DNA of 64,000 nucleotides from Ascidiimonas meishanensis (GCF_037782385.1 NZ_JBBEXD010000004.1:1-64000), one strand, 5' to 3'. Counted from the stretch's first letter, positions 26,627-35,121 are shown. Notes: generated by a model not told the origin, from the sequence alone. Numbers and translations are program-made.

Positions 26627-28588
26627 TTACTGATTTCTGCCTTTTCTTTTGGGCTTAGGCGATGGCTTTTTATCTTTTTGATTTTTTATTGCAGAGGCTT
26701 TAAGATGGTCTCTCCGTATGGTCTCATTTGACTCAATGGAAGATTCATCATTATCAGACTTCAGTTTCACAGGTGTTTTTAAAGCATTCCATTTATCAAT
26801 ACCTAATTCGCTTTCGCTACTTTCCCATTCAGCTTCCATAATTGCTCTTTCTGCCTCTGTTGGCATTGAAGCTACATTGGAAGTTACTGGAACCGTACTT
26901 GACGTTTGTTCTTGCACATCTAGAATGCCTTGAACCACTTCTGATTCATGCAAGTTTTGAAGTTGAATTGCTTCACTTATTCCTTCAAAAATGCCTAAAA
27001 CATCTCTTTCCAATGCATATTTCAAAAATTCTTGTATGTCTTCTCCTTCTAAAAAAGTATGCTGTTCTGCATTTGTTAATTCTTCCAAGTGCTGCAATTC
27101 TCCACTTTGAAGAACTGGTAACCGTTGCTGCTCTGTTATTTTTAAATTTTGTCCTAATTCCTCAGAATTAGATGCATTAAGAATCATATTTGCCATTATA
27201 GATCTGGCTACTTCTTGTTCTTCAGGCAAAAATGGAAACCCTAATTCATCTTCAGCATTTCTAATCTCGTCTAATAAATGAGCTAAGACATTTTCAGCAT
27301 TCTCAAAAAAGGGTTCTTGAACCTGTTCTAAAGTGAGGCCAAAATCAATCATCCCTATAGTTTGTAGAGTATTAAGTTCAGTAGCTTCTCGTAATGCTTG
27401 CCTCCTGTTCATTGATTCTGCTGCCATTAAATGAGACGCCGCATCTATTATTCTTCCAGAAATAGAATTTTCATTATGATTACTTTGTATAATACTTTGA
27501 TTGGCTACTACGAGACCTAGTTGTGCAGGGTTAAAACCATATTGTGAAATAGCTCTCACTTGATATTCTGGCAATCTAATTACATTTTCAAATAGGTTTT
27601 GATTCGTAATTTGTGCATTATCTCTTTGAAAAGCTTGCATTGTTCTTAATGTATTTTCTCCAAAAGCAGGATTTAATACGTGTTGTAATTCAAGTCCATA
27701 ATTCAAAACCCCCATAACTTGAACCTCATTCATACCCCGTATACTTTGAAACGCCACACGATGTGAATAATTAACCTCTCTATTTGCAATTGCATTCAAG
27801 CGAAATTGGTCTAATCCTCTCAAGGTATGTGCGCCAAAATTTGGCGCAAGTACATCATCTCGCATGAGCCTATACTGATCTAACCCCCAGGCTTGGTTTA
27901 CATCTAGATGCTGCACCATGGCAAAAGCTTCTGGAATGTTCTGTGCTCTTCCTTGTGCCATAATTCTGAGCATTGTATTTACTGTATGTTCTCCAAAATT
28001 TCTTGATTGAACTTGATCAGGTGTAAGGTTAAATACAAGAATACCTCTTACTTGATGGGCATCTAAGCCCTGAATTCTTCTAAATGCACTTTGATTTGTA
28101 AGCGTTTGATCTATATCTATCAAATGACCAATTCCATCAAGGGTATGTTCTCCAAAATTAGATGTTAGGACTTGATCTCGGCGGAGTCCAAATCTTGTAA
28201 TTCCATTGGTTTGAAATTGATCTAAACCCCTAACCATTTCAAAGGCATCACTTCTACTTACCACCTTCCTTTGTTGAAGTAACATGTACATGGAGTCTGT
28301 AGTATGTTCTCCAAAATTAGGAGAAAACACATCAGCTCTGCTAAGTCCTAATTCAGTAATAGCGTGCGTTTGATTTTGATCTAAGCCTTGAACCATCTTA
28401 AAAGCATCCATTGTATTTTCTGCTCTTCGCTGATGAAGCAACATCCCTAAAGACCTAAGTGTATGTACTCCAAAATTTTCTGTTTGAACCTGCTCAAGAT
28501 TCAAACCATAATCATTAATACCTCTGATTTGGTTATAGTCAAGATTTGTTTGATCCATAAGTTGCCGATGAATATTCTGGTTGTTCAT
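26627..28588 (-). CDS. NFGxHT-repeat protein C, candidate T4SS substrate
   Basis: A 653-residue protein with no signal peptide or membrane helix. Residues 17-440 hold eight tandem units of about 53 residues. The consensus is D..Q..GI..YGL.R.QV...NFGEHTL.GI..L......N...AF..VRGL; examples are QTNGITRFGLRRDQVLTSNF and QVRGILVFNLTPDQVQSRNF. The units alternate predicted helices and probably form a solenoid. Unit 7 is irregular (GFNPAQLGLVVANQ). The next region has the block FLKYALERDVLGIFEGI, shared with repeat protein A. It is followed by a Ser/Glu-rich linker and a basic end (KKPSPKPKRKGRNQ). Family not recognised. The shared tail plan and position before the coupling-protein gene suggest a secreted substrate. 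Confidence 0.88.
   Translation of the reverse strand: MNNQNIHRQLMDQTNLDYNQIRGINDYGLNLEQVQTENFGVHTLRSLGMLLHQRRAENTMDAFKMVQGLDQNQTHAITELGLSRADVFSPNFGEHTTDSMYMLLQQRKVVSRSDAFEMVRGLDQFQTNGITRFGLRRDQVLTSNFGEHTLDGIGHLIDIDQTLTNQSAFRRIQGLDAHQVRGILVFNLTPDQVQSRNFGEHTVNTMLRIMAQGRAQNIPEAFAMVQHLDVNQAWGLDQYRLMRDDVLAPNFGAHTLRGLDQFRLNAIANREVNYSHRVAFQSIRGMNEVQVMGVLNYGLELQHVLNPAFGENTLRTMQAFQRDNAQITNQNLFENVIRLPEYQVRAISQYGFNPAQLGLVVANQSIIQSNHNENSISGRIIDAASHLMAAESMNRRQALREATELNTLQTIGMIDFGLTLEQVQEPFFENAENVLAHLLDEIRNAEDELGFPFLPEEQEVARSIMANMILNASNSEELGQNLKITEQQRLPVLQSGELQHLEELTNAEQHTFLEGEDIQEFLKYALERDVLGIFEGISEAIQLQNLHESEVVQGILDVQEQTSSTVPVTSNVASMPTEAERAIMEAEWESSESELGIDKWNALKTPVKLKSDNDESSIESNETIRRDHLKASAIKNQKDKKPSPKPKRKGRNQ
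27269..28540 (-). repeat. Tandem 53-residue NFGxHT coding repeats, protein C
   Basis: Eight coding units of about 159 bases. Units 2, 3 and 4 are each exactly 53 residues. Conserved positions are Q-x2-G-I, G-L-x-R-x-Q-V and N-F-G-E-H-T. The units are well diverged in DNA, so the array is old. Confidence 0.88.
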
Positions 28589-28615
28589 TATTTATGCTTT
28601 AGGAAATTCTCATTC

Positions 28616-30004
28616 TTACATTCCTGAACCTCTTTTATAAGTTGAAGGTCGCTTTTTATTTGAATTATTCTTGTTAGCTCGTTTTTTATCATTAGTTAAA
28701 CTGGCATCACTTGAAGCTCTTTTTAGTTCACTAGAAACTGGCAACGCCGCAGTAGTAAAAGCTGTTAAGTTTGATTCTTGATTAAGTGAATTTTCGGTTG
28801 AAACAGTAGGTGCTGCTGCTATACCTGAGGTTGCTATCACCGCTTCTATCAATTTGCTATCTGTGGCAGCGATGTCTGCTTCTAGAGTCTTTTGTTCTTC
28901 TAAAATCTCTGTTTTTGATGCTTGCTTCTGCAAAGAGTTAAATATAGCTCTAGACATATCATATTTATCTTGTATCAGAGGAAGTTCCAAATCATCATCA
29001 TCACCTGCTAATTGGATAGCTATGATAGGTAATATATTTTGTTCAGATTGAAAAAATGGGCTTTGCACCTGATCAAGGGAAAGTCCATAATCTGTAATAC
29101 CCATAATTTGATTTTGAGTAAGATCAATAGCCATTACAAAGGCTTCATTATTTGATACATCTAATGAATTCATTAGATTCTCAATTACTTCAATGGTTCC
29201 TCCAGTCACTCTATTATAAGGTTCTTCGGTAGTATGATCTAAGCCATCTTCTCCATAACGCAAGCCAACTTGTTCTAAAGATAAATTAAGAGCTCCTAAA
29301 CCCCGAATTTGATACTCATCTAGAGAAGCTACTTCTGAATATAAATTATATCCTGTTTGGTTGGGTTGTATTCTGTCTAGTGTATCCATTGCATTGACAA
29401 ATGTTTGGTTAAAACTCGGCTCTTGAACTTGCGCTCTTGTTAACATATAGTTGGTAATTGCATTCACTTGCACGGCATTTAATCCTCTTACCACCTCAAA
29501 TGCTTCTACCGCATTTTGGATATTGTCCTCATCTGCCATTAAATTTCCTATTCCACGCAATGTATGAAGGCCAAAATTAGGGGTGGTTACTTGTTCTCGA
29601 TTTAAGTCATACTGATATACACCTCGGGTTTGCGCATCATTCATACCTTCAACCATTTGAAAAGCTTCTGCATTATCCTGAGCTCTATGAGAACTAACTA
29701 ATATGTGCATTGCATCCGTAGTATGTCTTCCAAAATTTTCTTCCAATACTTGCCCTCTTAATAATCCATTTCTAACGACACCTTCTACCTGATCTTCATT
29801 TAATCCCCGTATCATATTAAAGGCTGCTGATACCGACAAATTCTGATTTTGTGCTCTAAGTTCTGTAATACCCTCTAATGTATGCTGCCCAAAATTTTGC
29901 TCATTTACTTGACGGGCAGTCAACCCTAAACCGTTTATACCTTGGCGTTGTTCAACGGATAGTCGTCTGTTTTGAACTCTCTCATTATTATTTGGTTGAT
30001 CCAT
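28616..30004 (-). CDS. NFGxHT-repeat protein B, candidate T4SS substrate
   Basis: This is the shortest paralog, 462 residues with no signal peptide. Residues 16-332 hold six units of the 53-residue repeat (QGINGLGLTARQVNEQNFGQ, then QTRGVYQYDLNREQVTTPNF and so on); unit 4 has lost the NFG core (PSFNQTF) and unit 5 carries an insertion. The last unit (QIMGITDYGLSLDQVQSPFF) matches the last units of proteins A and C closely. It lacks the FL.YA.ERD block of A and C. The tail has IATSGIAAAP, AFTTAALPVS and a basic end (KKRANKNNSNKKRPSTYKRG). It starts 64 bases after protein A ends and stops 27 bases before protein C starts, so the three are probably cotranscribed. Confidence 0.87.
   Translation of the reverse strand: MDQPNNNERVQNRRLSVEQRQGINGLGLTARQVNEQNFGQHTLEGITELRAQNQNLSVSAAFNMIRGLNEDQVEGVVRNGLLRGQVLEENFGRHTTDAMHILVSSHRAQDNAEAFQMVEGMNDAQTRGVYQYDLNREQVTTPNFGLHTLRGIGNLMADEDNIQNAVEAFEVVRGLNAVQVNAITNYMLTRAQVQEPSFNQTFVNAMDTLDRIQPNQTGYNLYSEVASLDEYQIRGLGALNLSLEQVGLRYGEDGLDHTTEEPYNRVTGGTIEVIENLMNSLDVSNNEAFVMAIDLTQNQIMGITDYGLSLDQVQSPFFQSEQNILPIIAIQLAGDDDDLELPLIQDKYDMSRAIFNSLQKQASKTEILEEQKTLEADIAATDSKLIEAVIATSGIAAAPTVSTENSLNQESNLTAFTTAALPVSSELKRASSDASLTNDKKRANKNNSNKKRPSTYKRGSGM
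29009..29959 (-). repeat. Tandem 53-residue NFGxHT coding repeats, protein B
   Basis: Six units of the same repeat as in the flanking paralogs, with two irregular units near the end of the array. Fewer units than in A or C points to loss or gain of repeats since the genes duplicated. Confidence 0.85.
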
Positions 30005-30068
30005 AATACCCTATCTGTTTTAAAAGAATAACTTTAGTTTTTATTTGTAAATTCCGTTGAGGTTTTTA

Positions 30069-31970
30069 TTATCTTTTGGGACCGTTTCGTTTAGATTTAT
30101 CCCTTTCTTGGTTGTTGTTTTTTTTTGCCGCTGGTTTGCGATTCTGATTTTTTTCAGTTGATTCTTCTGATTCTTCTGATTTAAATTTAGGTGAAACTGG
30201 AATCGTAAAAGCTCCAAGATTTCTTTCCTCAAACACACTTCCCTCAAGTTCATTATTTTCATTTTCTCTTGGCATCGCTGCAACCCCTGTAGTTGCTAGA
30301 GTAAACTTCATGATTTCTTGCTCTGTCTCTTCTATATCTCTTGCGTTAGAAACTTGGGCAGGTAAACTCTCTTGAGTATTATTCTCTAATGCTCCCAGAA
30401 TTCCATCAAAAATACCTAAGAAATCCCTTTCAAAAGCGTAACTAAGAAATTCGTTTAGATCTTGATCATCAAGTAAAACATCAATACCTGAAGGTAAATT
30501 CTCAGTTGAGGTTACGCTATTTAATAACTCATTTTGTGGGTTTTCTGACTCTAAAATCATTTGAGCCATTAACGCTCTTACTCTGTCCCTGTCCTCGGGT
30601 AAAATGGGTATATTAAATTCTCCTTCTTCATCTCTAGTGTTTTCCAGTAATACATCTAATATTCCGTCTTCATTTTGAAATAGTGGAATTTGCACTTGTT
30701 CCAGGCTAAGACCTAAATCTATCATTGAGATAATCTGCGTACTGTTTAACTCCGTTGCGGTAGTTTGTGCTTCTTCCCTATCCATTCCTTCCTCAGAAAT
30801 CAAATGCGCAATGGCATCAATATCACTTCCTGAAATATGGCTAACACCTTCAAGATCACTTTGAACAAACTCATTGTTTTCAACCACAATTCCTAATTGT
30901 TCTGCCGTAAAGTTATGTTCTGAAATTGCTCGAATTTGATATTCTGGCATTTCCATTGCAAAATTTAGAAGGTTTTCTCCGGAGGCTTCCGGATTAATGG
31001 CTTGAAGTGCTGTTAACGCATTGGCAATACCGGCAATATATCTAGGCTGCTCTACCTGCTCCCTAGTAAGCCCAAAATTGGCAACACCTCTAACTTGATG
31101 TTCTTGTAAGCCTTCAAGTGCCCGAAAAGCTTGACGAAAGCTTAATCCGGGATTAGAAAATCGCATTTGCCACATCCCCGCAAGAGTATGCCTTCCGAAA
31201 TTTGGAGACAAAACTTGATTTCTTCTTAAACCATAGAAATTAACAGCATTTGTCTGCGTTTCATCAAATCCTCTTACTAGATTGAAGGCGGCTCTAAAAT
31301 CATCCACTCTTCGATTGTCCACTAGCTCCCGTATAGCAGTTAGCGTATGCTGTCCAAAATTAGGTGATTGTACCTGTTCTCTCCCAAGTCTAAAATCAAT
31401 AATTCCTCTGGTTTGGATAGGATTTAAACCAGTTACTATTTGCAAAGCCTGTGGAAAACTCTGAACGCGTCTAAAACTATTTAAATGTTGTATTGCTTCA
31501 TTAGTATGTTCTCCATAATTAGTTGTTAACACTTGGTCTCTTGTAAAACCAAAAGCCACCAAACCTGCGGCTTGATCTGGATTTAAACCAGTTAATATTT
31601 GTGCTGCATCCTGTTTACTTCTAGCTCTGTTTTGTGATAGTAGCGCATTAATACCATTAAGGGTATGAATTCCAAATTGTTCATCAAGTACCTGTGACCT
31701 TGTCATATCATAAATCACAACACCTTGGATTTGTTGTTCGCCTAATTCTCTGATGATCTCAAAGGCTTCCTGAGGCGTTTCAACTCTGTCTTGTGATAAC
31801 AATGCAGCTATCCCATCTAATATTTGATCTCCAAAATTTGGAGAATGCACATCTTCTATGGTAAGTCCAAAATTTTGTATTCCCATTTCTTGCGCCTGCG
31901 TAAGCAATGGGTTTTGTGAAGGCTCTTTATTAAATTCTAATTCTTTCATATCATCATACTTAAAAATCAT
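30069..31970 (-). CDS. NFGxHT-repeat protein A, candidate T4SS substrate
   Basis: A 633-residue protein. The start at 31970 is used; an ATG seven codons later (MKELEFNKEP) is equally possible. Residues 23-444 hold eight units of the 53-residue repeat, e.g. QTNAVNFYGLRRNQVLSPNF and QTRGIIDFRLGREQVQSPNF. Then come an LPED..RVRALMAQMIL helix, the FLSYAFERDFLGIFDGI block shared with C, and the module FTLATTGVAAMP...NLGAFTIPVS shared with B. A Glu/Ser linker leads to a basic end (KKNNNQERDKSKRNG). It is the first gene of the minus-strand block. No enzymatic motif is seen; binding to protein, DNA or glycan by the solenoid is all possible. Confidence 0.88.
   Translation of the reverse strand: MIFKYDDMKELEFNKEPSQNPLLTQAQEMGIQNFGLTIEDVHSPNFGDQILDGIAALLSQDRVETPQEAFEIIRELGEQQIQGVVIYDMTRSQVLDEQFGIHTLNGINALLSQNRARSKQDAAQILTGLNPDQAAGLVAFGFTRDQVLTTNYGEHTNEAIQHLNSFRRVQSFPQALQIVTGLNPIQTRGIIDFRLGREQVQSPNFGQHTLTAIRELVDNRRVDDFRAAFNLVRGFDETQTNAVNFYGLRRNQVLSPNFGRHTLAGMWQMRFSNPGLSFRQAFRALEGLQEHQVRGVANFGLTREQVEQPRYIAGIANALTALQAINPEASGENLLNFAMEMPEYQIRAISEHNFTAEQLGIVVENNEFVQSDLEGVSHISGSDIDAIAHLISEEGMDREEAQTTATELNSTQIISMIDLGLSLEQVQIPLFQNEDGILDVLLENTRDEEGEFNIPILPEDRDRVRALMAQMILESENPQNELLNSVTSTENLPSGIDVLLDDQDLNEFLSYAFERDFLGIFDGILGALENNTQESLPAQVSNARDIEETEQEIMKFTLATTGVAAMPRENENNELEGSVFEERNLGAFTIPVSPKFKSEESEESTEKNQNRKPAAKKNNNQERDKSKRNGPKR
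30639..31904 (-). repeat. Tandem 53-residue NFGxHT coding repeats, protein A
   Basis: Eight coding units, the best preserved being units 3-5 (NYGEHT, NFGQHT, NFGRHT). Unit 6 has a degenerate core (PRYIAGI) and unit 7 an insertion, the same positions as in protein C. Duplication of the whole gene therefore came after formation of the array. Confidence 0.87.
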
Positions 31971-32203
31971 TAAAAGGTTATGTTGATTCTCTTGTATTAT
32001 TGCTTCTCCCTTTCAATCATTATTTATAAGTACCTACAGGGTTTAAATACCCCCAACTGCTTTTATTTTTAAACCAACCTCTTCTAATTAAAAGTTCAAT
32101 TAAAGAACTAAAAATCAAGCGATGTGAAAAAGCGAAAAAAAATCTACTAGGGGGTTTTAATATGAGTTGATACTTATTATAGAACACATAAAACCAAAGT
32201 GAT

Positions 32204-32587
32204 ATGATTACCAAAGCTCACAAGTCGTGTATTAGAGAATTAATAGGACTAAACGTACAATTAAGAGAAGCCACAATTTATGACTTCTTTAGAGGAGAAG
32301 GAAAAATTTATGCACACCTGACAAATATCCAAGGAATTATTTCCTGTGTAAAAGATAATGATAAACCATTTAGGAAAGCGTCTGAATTTGATATTAGAAA
32401 ATACATTGTTAATGAAATGTATAATATTTCTATTCCTCATTCCTACTCACCCAGTTTAAGACAGGTGCGAAGAAATTTTTTAAGAAAAGTGTATCCACTA
32501 AAACAAACAATGGATGATGCATTTTTTAATGAGATTAGAAGTGATTTAAATATCTTAGAAGCACTCCCAGATTACAGGCGAAATTGA
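32204..32587 (+). CDS. Orphan 127-residue protein of unknown function
   Basis: An ATG-started frame of 127 residues (MITKAHKSCIRELIGLNVQL), divergent from repeat protein A with 233 bases between. It has no signal peptide or membrane helix. The composition is basic (SLRQVRRNFLRKVYPLKQ) and it ends DYRRN. No family is recognised and no TAnnTTTG element is evident upstream. The amino-acid composition looks like a real protein rather than a chance frame, and it could be a regulator or immunity-like partner of the divergent genes, but this is a guess. Confidence 0.55.
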   Translation: MITKAHKSCIRELIGLNVQLREATIYDFFRGEGKIYAHLTNIQGIISCVKDNDKPFRKASEFDIRKYIVNEMYNISIPHSYSPSLRQVRRNFLRKVYPLKQTMDDAFFNEIRSDLNILEALPDYRRN

Positions 32588-33430
32588 ATTAGATACTAAC
32601 ACTCCATATTTTTGAAATACGTGCTATAAAAAGATTAAACTATCAATATAATACCCTACAAAAGGTAATCATCTTTAGGAAGTAGGCATCAAAACAAATA
32701 AATATGCTTTGCACTCATATTAGGATGTCAAGTTGATCTTAATTGCTATGTATCATGATACTAAAAAATTTAAACTTTGCTTGTTTACTCAGATCATGTC
32801 TCGGTATTCTTTCATACGTCCTAAAAGTAAGCTTTGCTATAGGTATATACGTATTTGAATCATTTAAAAGTTTATATTTCAAACGATTAGTGTTATTAAT
32901 ACCCCATTTCAAAACCTAGCTAAAAACAGAAGGGTGAGCATAACGTGCGGCCTAAATGAACTTTGTTCTAAGAACAAGAATGGATGCTTTATTGAACAAC
33001 CCATATATCTGGAAAACTTATATTAAGATTACGCAGGGTAAAAGAAAATTCCAATGACTAAAAGGTTACCCAATAAACCACAGAACACCCGTTCAGCATA
33101 TTAAAGGACCATGAGAACCCAAATTTATCCTAGTCTAGAACAAAGAAAATACCCTTTACAAAGTTTTCATAATGATCCTACAACCTGAGAAAACTAATTC
33201 CATTTTAGATCTAAAAGAGTTCAAAACCAAACTCAAAGTGCTTGACTTTCTTATCTTTTGATTCCAGACCTTATAAGCCCATCTTCAAGGTTCCATTATA
33301 GCACAACAGAACTTTCTCTAATTGAATCAAATTATCTTGGAAATTCTTATTTTTATTAAAATTGAAGTTGATCCACAGACTCCAGTTAGGGCAACGTTTA
33401 ATGCAGTAACAATACAAATTTAAATAGTTT
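32588..33430. other. 843-base stretch with no supportable gene
   Basis: All frames are broken by frequent stops. Some short stretches in one plus-strand frame look protein-like (MDALLNNPYIWKTYIKITQG near 32980), which may be the relic of a lost gene. I could not assign a family. No tRNA, CRISPR, insertion-sequence ends or convincing promoter was seen. Confidence 0.5.
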
Positions 33431-34180
33431 ATGAAAGACAACTTTTCTTCGCAATCAGACGAATACGCAAAATTCCGACCAACATATCCGGCAGACTTTT
33501 TTGATTATTTGAATTCAATTATTCCGAATAAAGAAAATGCCTGGGATTGTGGAACAGGAAACGGACAAGTTGCTTATGAATTGGCAAAGGCATTCAGCAA
33601 TGTTTTTGCAACAGACATTAGCCAATCACAAATAGACAACGCCCTAAAAGCAGATAACATAAAATATGCTGTTCAGCCTGCCGAAAGGACAAATTTCAAC
33701 AATGGGATATTTGACTTAATTATTGTTGCTCAAGCTATACATTGGTTTGACTTTGAGAAATTCTATGCAGAAGTAAGACGAACAGCAAAAGAAAATTCCA
33801 AAATCTGCATAGTTGGTTATGGCAGAATAGAAATTACACCACAGATAGATAAAATAATTTTGGGTTTTTACACAAAAATTATTGGGAACTATTGGGATAA
33901 AGAAAGAAAATATATTGACGAAAAATACAAAACGATTCCATTTCAATTTAAAGAAATCAAAACGCCAATATTTGAGAATAAACACCCATGGGATTTAGAA
34001 CACTTGATTGGATATTTGAATACTTGGTCTGCTGTGAAACATTTTATCAAACAAAATAATCACAATCCAGTCAATAAGCTTGAAAAAGAGTTAAAACAAC
34101 TTTGGAAAAGTAAACAAATTAAAGAAGTGAAGTTCCCAATGCTCCTGAGAATCGGAAAAATTAATGGCAACGCTCGCTAA
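33431..34180 (+). CDS. Class I SAM-dependent methyltransferase
   Basis: A 249-residue cytosolic protein of the Methyltransf_11 type. The SAM-binding motif I is WDCGTGNGQVAYELA, with the acidic end of strand 2 in VFATDISQSQI. Motif IV is FDLIIVAQAIHWFD. The opening YAKFRPTYP is typical of the ubiE-like or trans-aconitate-like methyltransferases that are often carried as accessory genes. The substrate cannot be deduced. It is isolated between non-coding stretches, and the short sequence GGCAACG occurs just before it (33392) and at its end (34164). The base and codon use looks a little different from the neighbours, suggesting acquired DNA. Confidence 0.88.
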   Translation: MKDNFSSQSDEYAKFRPTYPADFFDYLNSIIPNKENAWDCGTGNGQVAYELAKAFSNVFATDISQSQIDNALKADNIKYAVQPAERTNFNNGIFDLIIVAQAIHWFDFEKFYAEVRRTAKENSKICIVGYGRIEITPQIDKIILGFYTKIIGNYWDKERKYIDEKYKTIPFQFKEIKTPIFENKHPWDLEHLIGYLNTWSAVKHFIKQNNHNPVNKLEKELKQLWKSKQIKEVKFPMLLRIGKINGNAR

Positions 34181-34460
34181 AATTGACGGTTCTCCATTAA
34201 AATTGAGGAGCGTGCTCCTCTCAAAGTTCTATCCGCTAATTCTAAGATATCCAGTACATCTATCTAATTCATCTGGCTTGTTTTGCCTGATGTAAGGTAA
34301 TGAAGCAAACGAATTACTAACCTCTAGAAAGTTAAGATTAAAAAATGATAATTCTATATGTCTCATTTTTTAAACAAGGCTCTGTTGCGCTTTTTATCAA
34401 ACTTATAATAGTTAACTGAATAGTTACCTTTATTTGATATCAAAAAGAGGTACAAAAATA

Positions 34461-34496
34461 AAAAAGCCTGATAATCAATAATTATCAAGCTTTTTG
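34461..34496 (-). terminator. Terminator after tRNA-Arg
   Basis: AAAAAGC at 34461-34467 pairs with GCTTTTT at 34489-34495, and GATAAT pairs with ATTATC nearer the loop. On the minus strand the hairpin is followed by a T-rich run (complement of 34442-34461). It lies 22 bases beyond the tRNA 3' end, the expected place. Confidence 0.75.
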
Positions 34497-34517
34497 AGTT
34501 AAACAAATAGTTTAAAG

Positions 34518-34591
34518 TGACCGCGGAGGGACTCAAACCCCCAACCCTCAGAGCCGAAATCTGATGCGCTATTCAGTTGCGCCACGCGGCC
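34518..34591 (-). tRNA. tRNA-Arg (anticodon TCG)
   Basis: Read on the minus strand from 34591: acceptor GGCCGCG pairs with CGCGGTC, the D stem is GCGC/GCGC, and the anticodon stem TCAGA/TCTGA encloses the loop TTTCGGC with anticodon TCG (reads CGA-type Arg codons). The T arm is GGGGG/CCCTC with the loop TTTGAGT, and the discriminator is A. CCA is not encoded. All four stems close, so this is a functional cloverleaf. No copy of its 3' end was noticed elsewhere in the window, so there is no evidence of an element integrated in it. Confidence 0.95.
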
Positions 34592-34634
34592 TAATTTTCA
34601 GCAAATATAGCTGATTATTCTAATAAGAAATAAC

Positions 34635-35084
34635 TTAAGATAATTTTTGCTTTACGATACTAGAAATAGTCTTTCCATCTGCCTGTCCTGCAAGTTTCTG
34701 GCCAACTATTCCCATTACTTTACCCATATCTTTCATACTTGCTGCCCCAGTTTCTGCAATAACCGCTTCTACTGTGGCAAGCACTGCTGCTTCATCTAAC
34801 TGTGCAGGAAGAAACTGCTCAATCACAGCTGCCTGTTCTTTTTCTGGAGTAGCCAAGTCTTCTCGACCTTGCTCTGTAAAAATGGCTGCACTGTCTTTGC
34901 GTTGTTTTACCAATTTCTGCAATAGCTTTATTTCATCCTGTTCAGAAATACTCCCTCCTGCTCCTCCTTCTGTTTGAGCCAATAAAAGTGCTGATTTCAC
35001 AGCGCGTAATGCTTCCAAAGAAGTAGAATCCTTTGCTTTCATGGCTGTTTTCATTGCCTCCATAATTTTGCTCTGTAAACTCAT
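34635..35084 (-). CDS. yqeY: GatB/YqeY domain protein
   Basis: A 149-residue protein matching the full length of the YqeY family: MSLQSKIMEAMKTAMKAKDS, LEALRAVKSALLLAQ, QRKDSAAIFTEQGREDLA, EKEQAAVIEQFLPAQL and MGKVMGIVGQKLAGQADGKT. The fold equals the C-terminal tail domain of GatB, the amidotransferase subunit, and may bind tRNA; the cellular role of the stand-alone protein is not settled. It is transcribed on the same strand as ftsZ, but a hairpin at 35122-35152 separates the two. Confidence 0.93.
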   Translation of the reverse strand: MSLQSKIMEAMKTAMKAKDSTSLEALRAVKSALLLAQTEGGAGGSISEQDEIKLLQKLVKQRKDSAAIFTEQGREDLATPEKEQAAVIEQFLPAQLDEAAVLATVEAVIAETGAASMKDMGKVMGIVGQKLAGQADGKTISSIVKQKLS

Positions 35085-35121
35085 TTGATTTTCTTTTAAA
35101 ATGGATAGCGAAGATAATAAA

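Noticed and set aside
26627..31970. TAL-effector-like DNA-binding repeats (LT.EQV / GL.R.QV resemblance)
   Set aside because: TALE units are 33-35 residues with a two-residue recognition site between two helices; these units are 53 residues with an NFGEHT core not found in TALEs. The resemblance is limited to a few residues of one helix.
32020..32214. 64-codon minus-strand frame upstream of repeat protein A
   Set aside because: Hydrophobic low-complexity product with no family resemblance; lies in a promoter-like gap and overlaps the start of the plus-strand orphan gene. Probably chance.
9324..34591. Integrative element inserted at tRNA-Arg
   Set aside because: The tRNA is intact, but no integrase gene and no second copy of the tRNA 3' end was noticed left of the T4SS block, so insertion at this site is not supported by the window.
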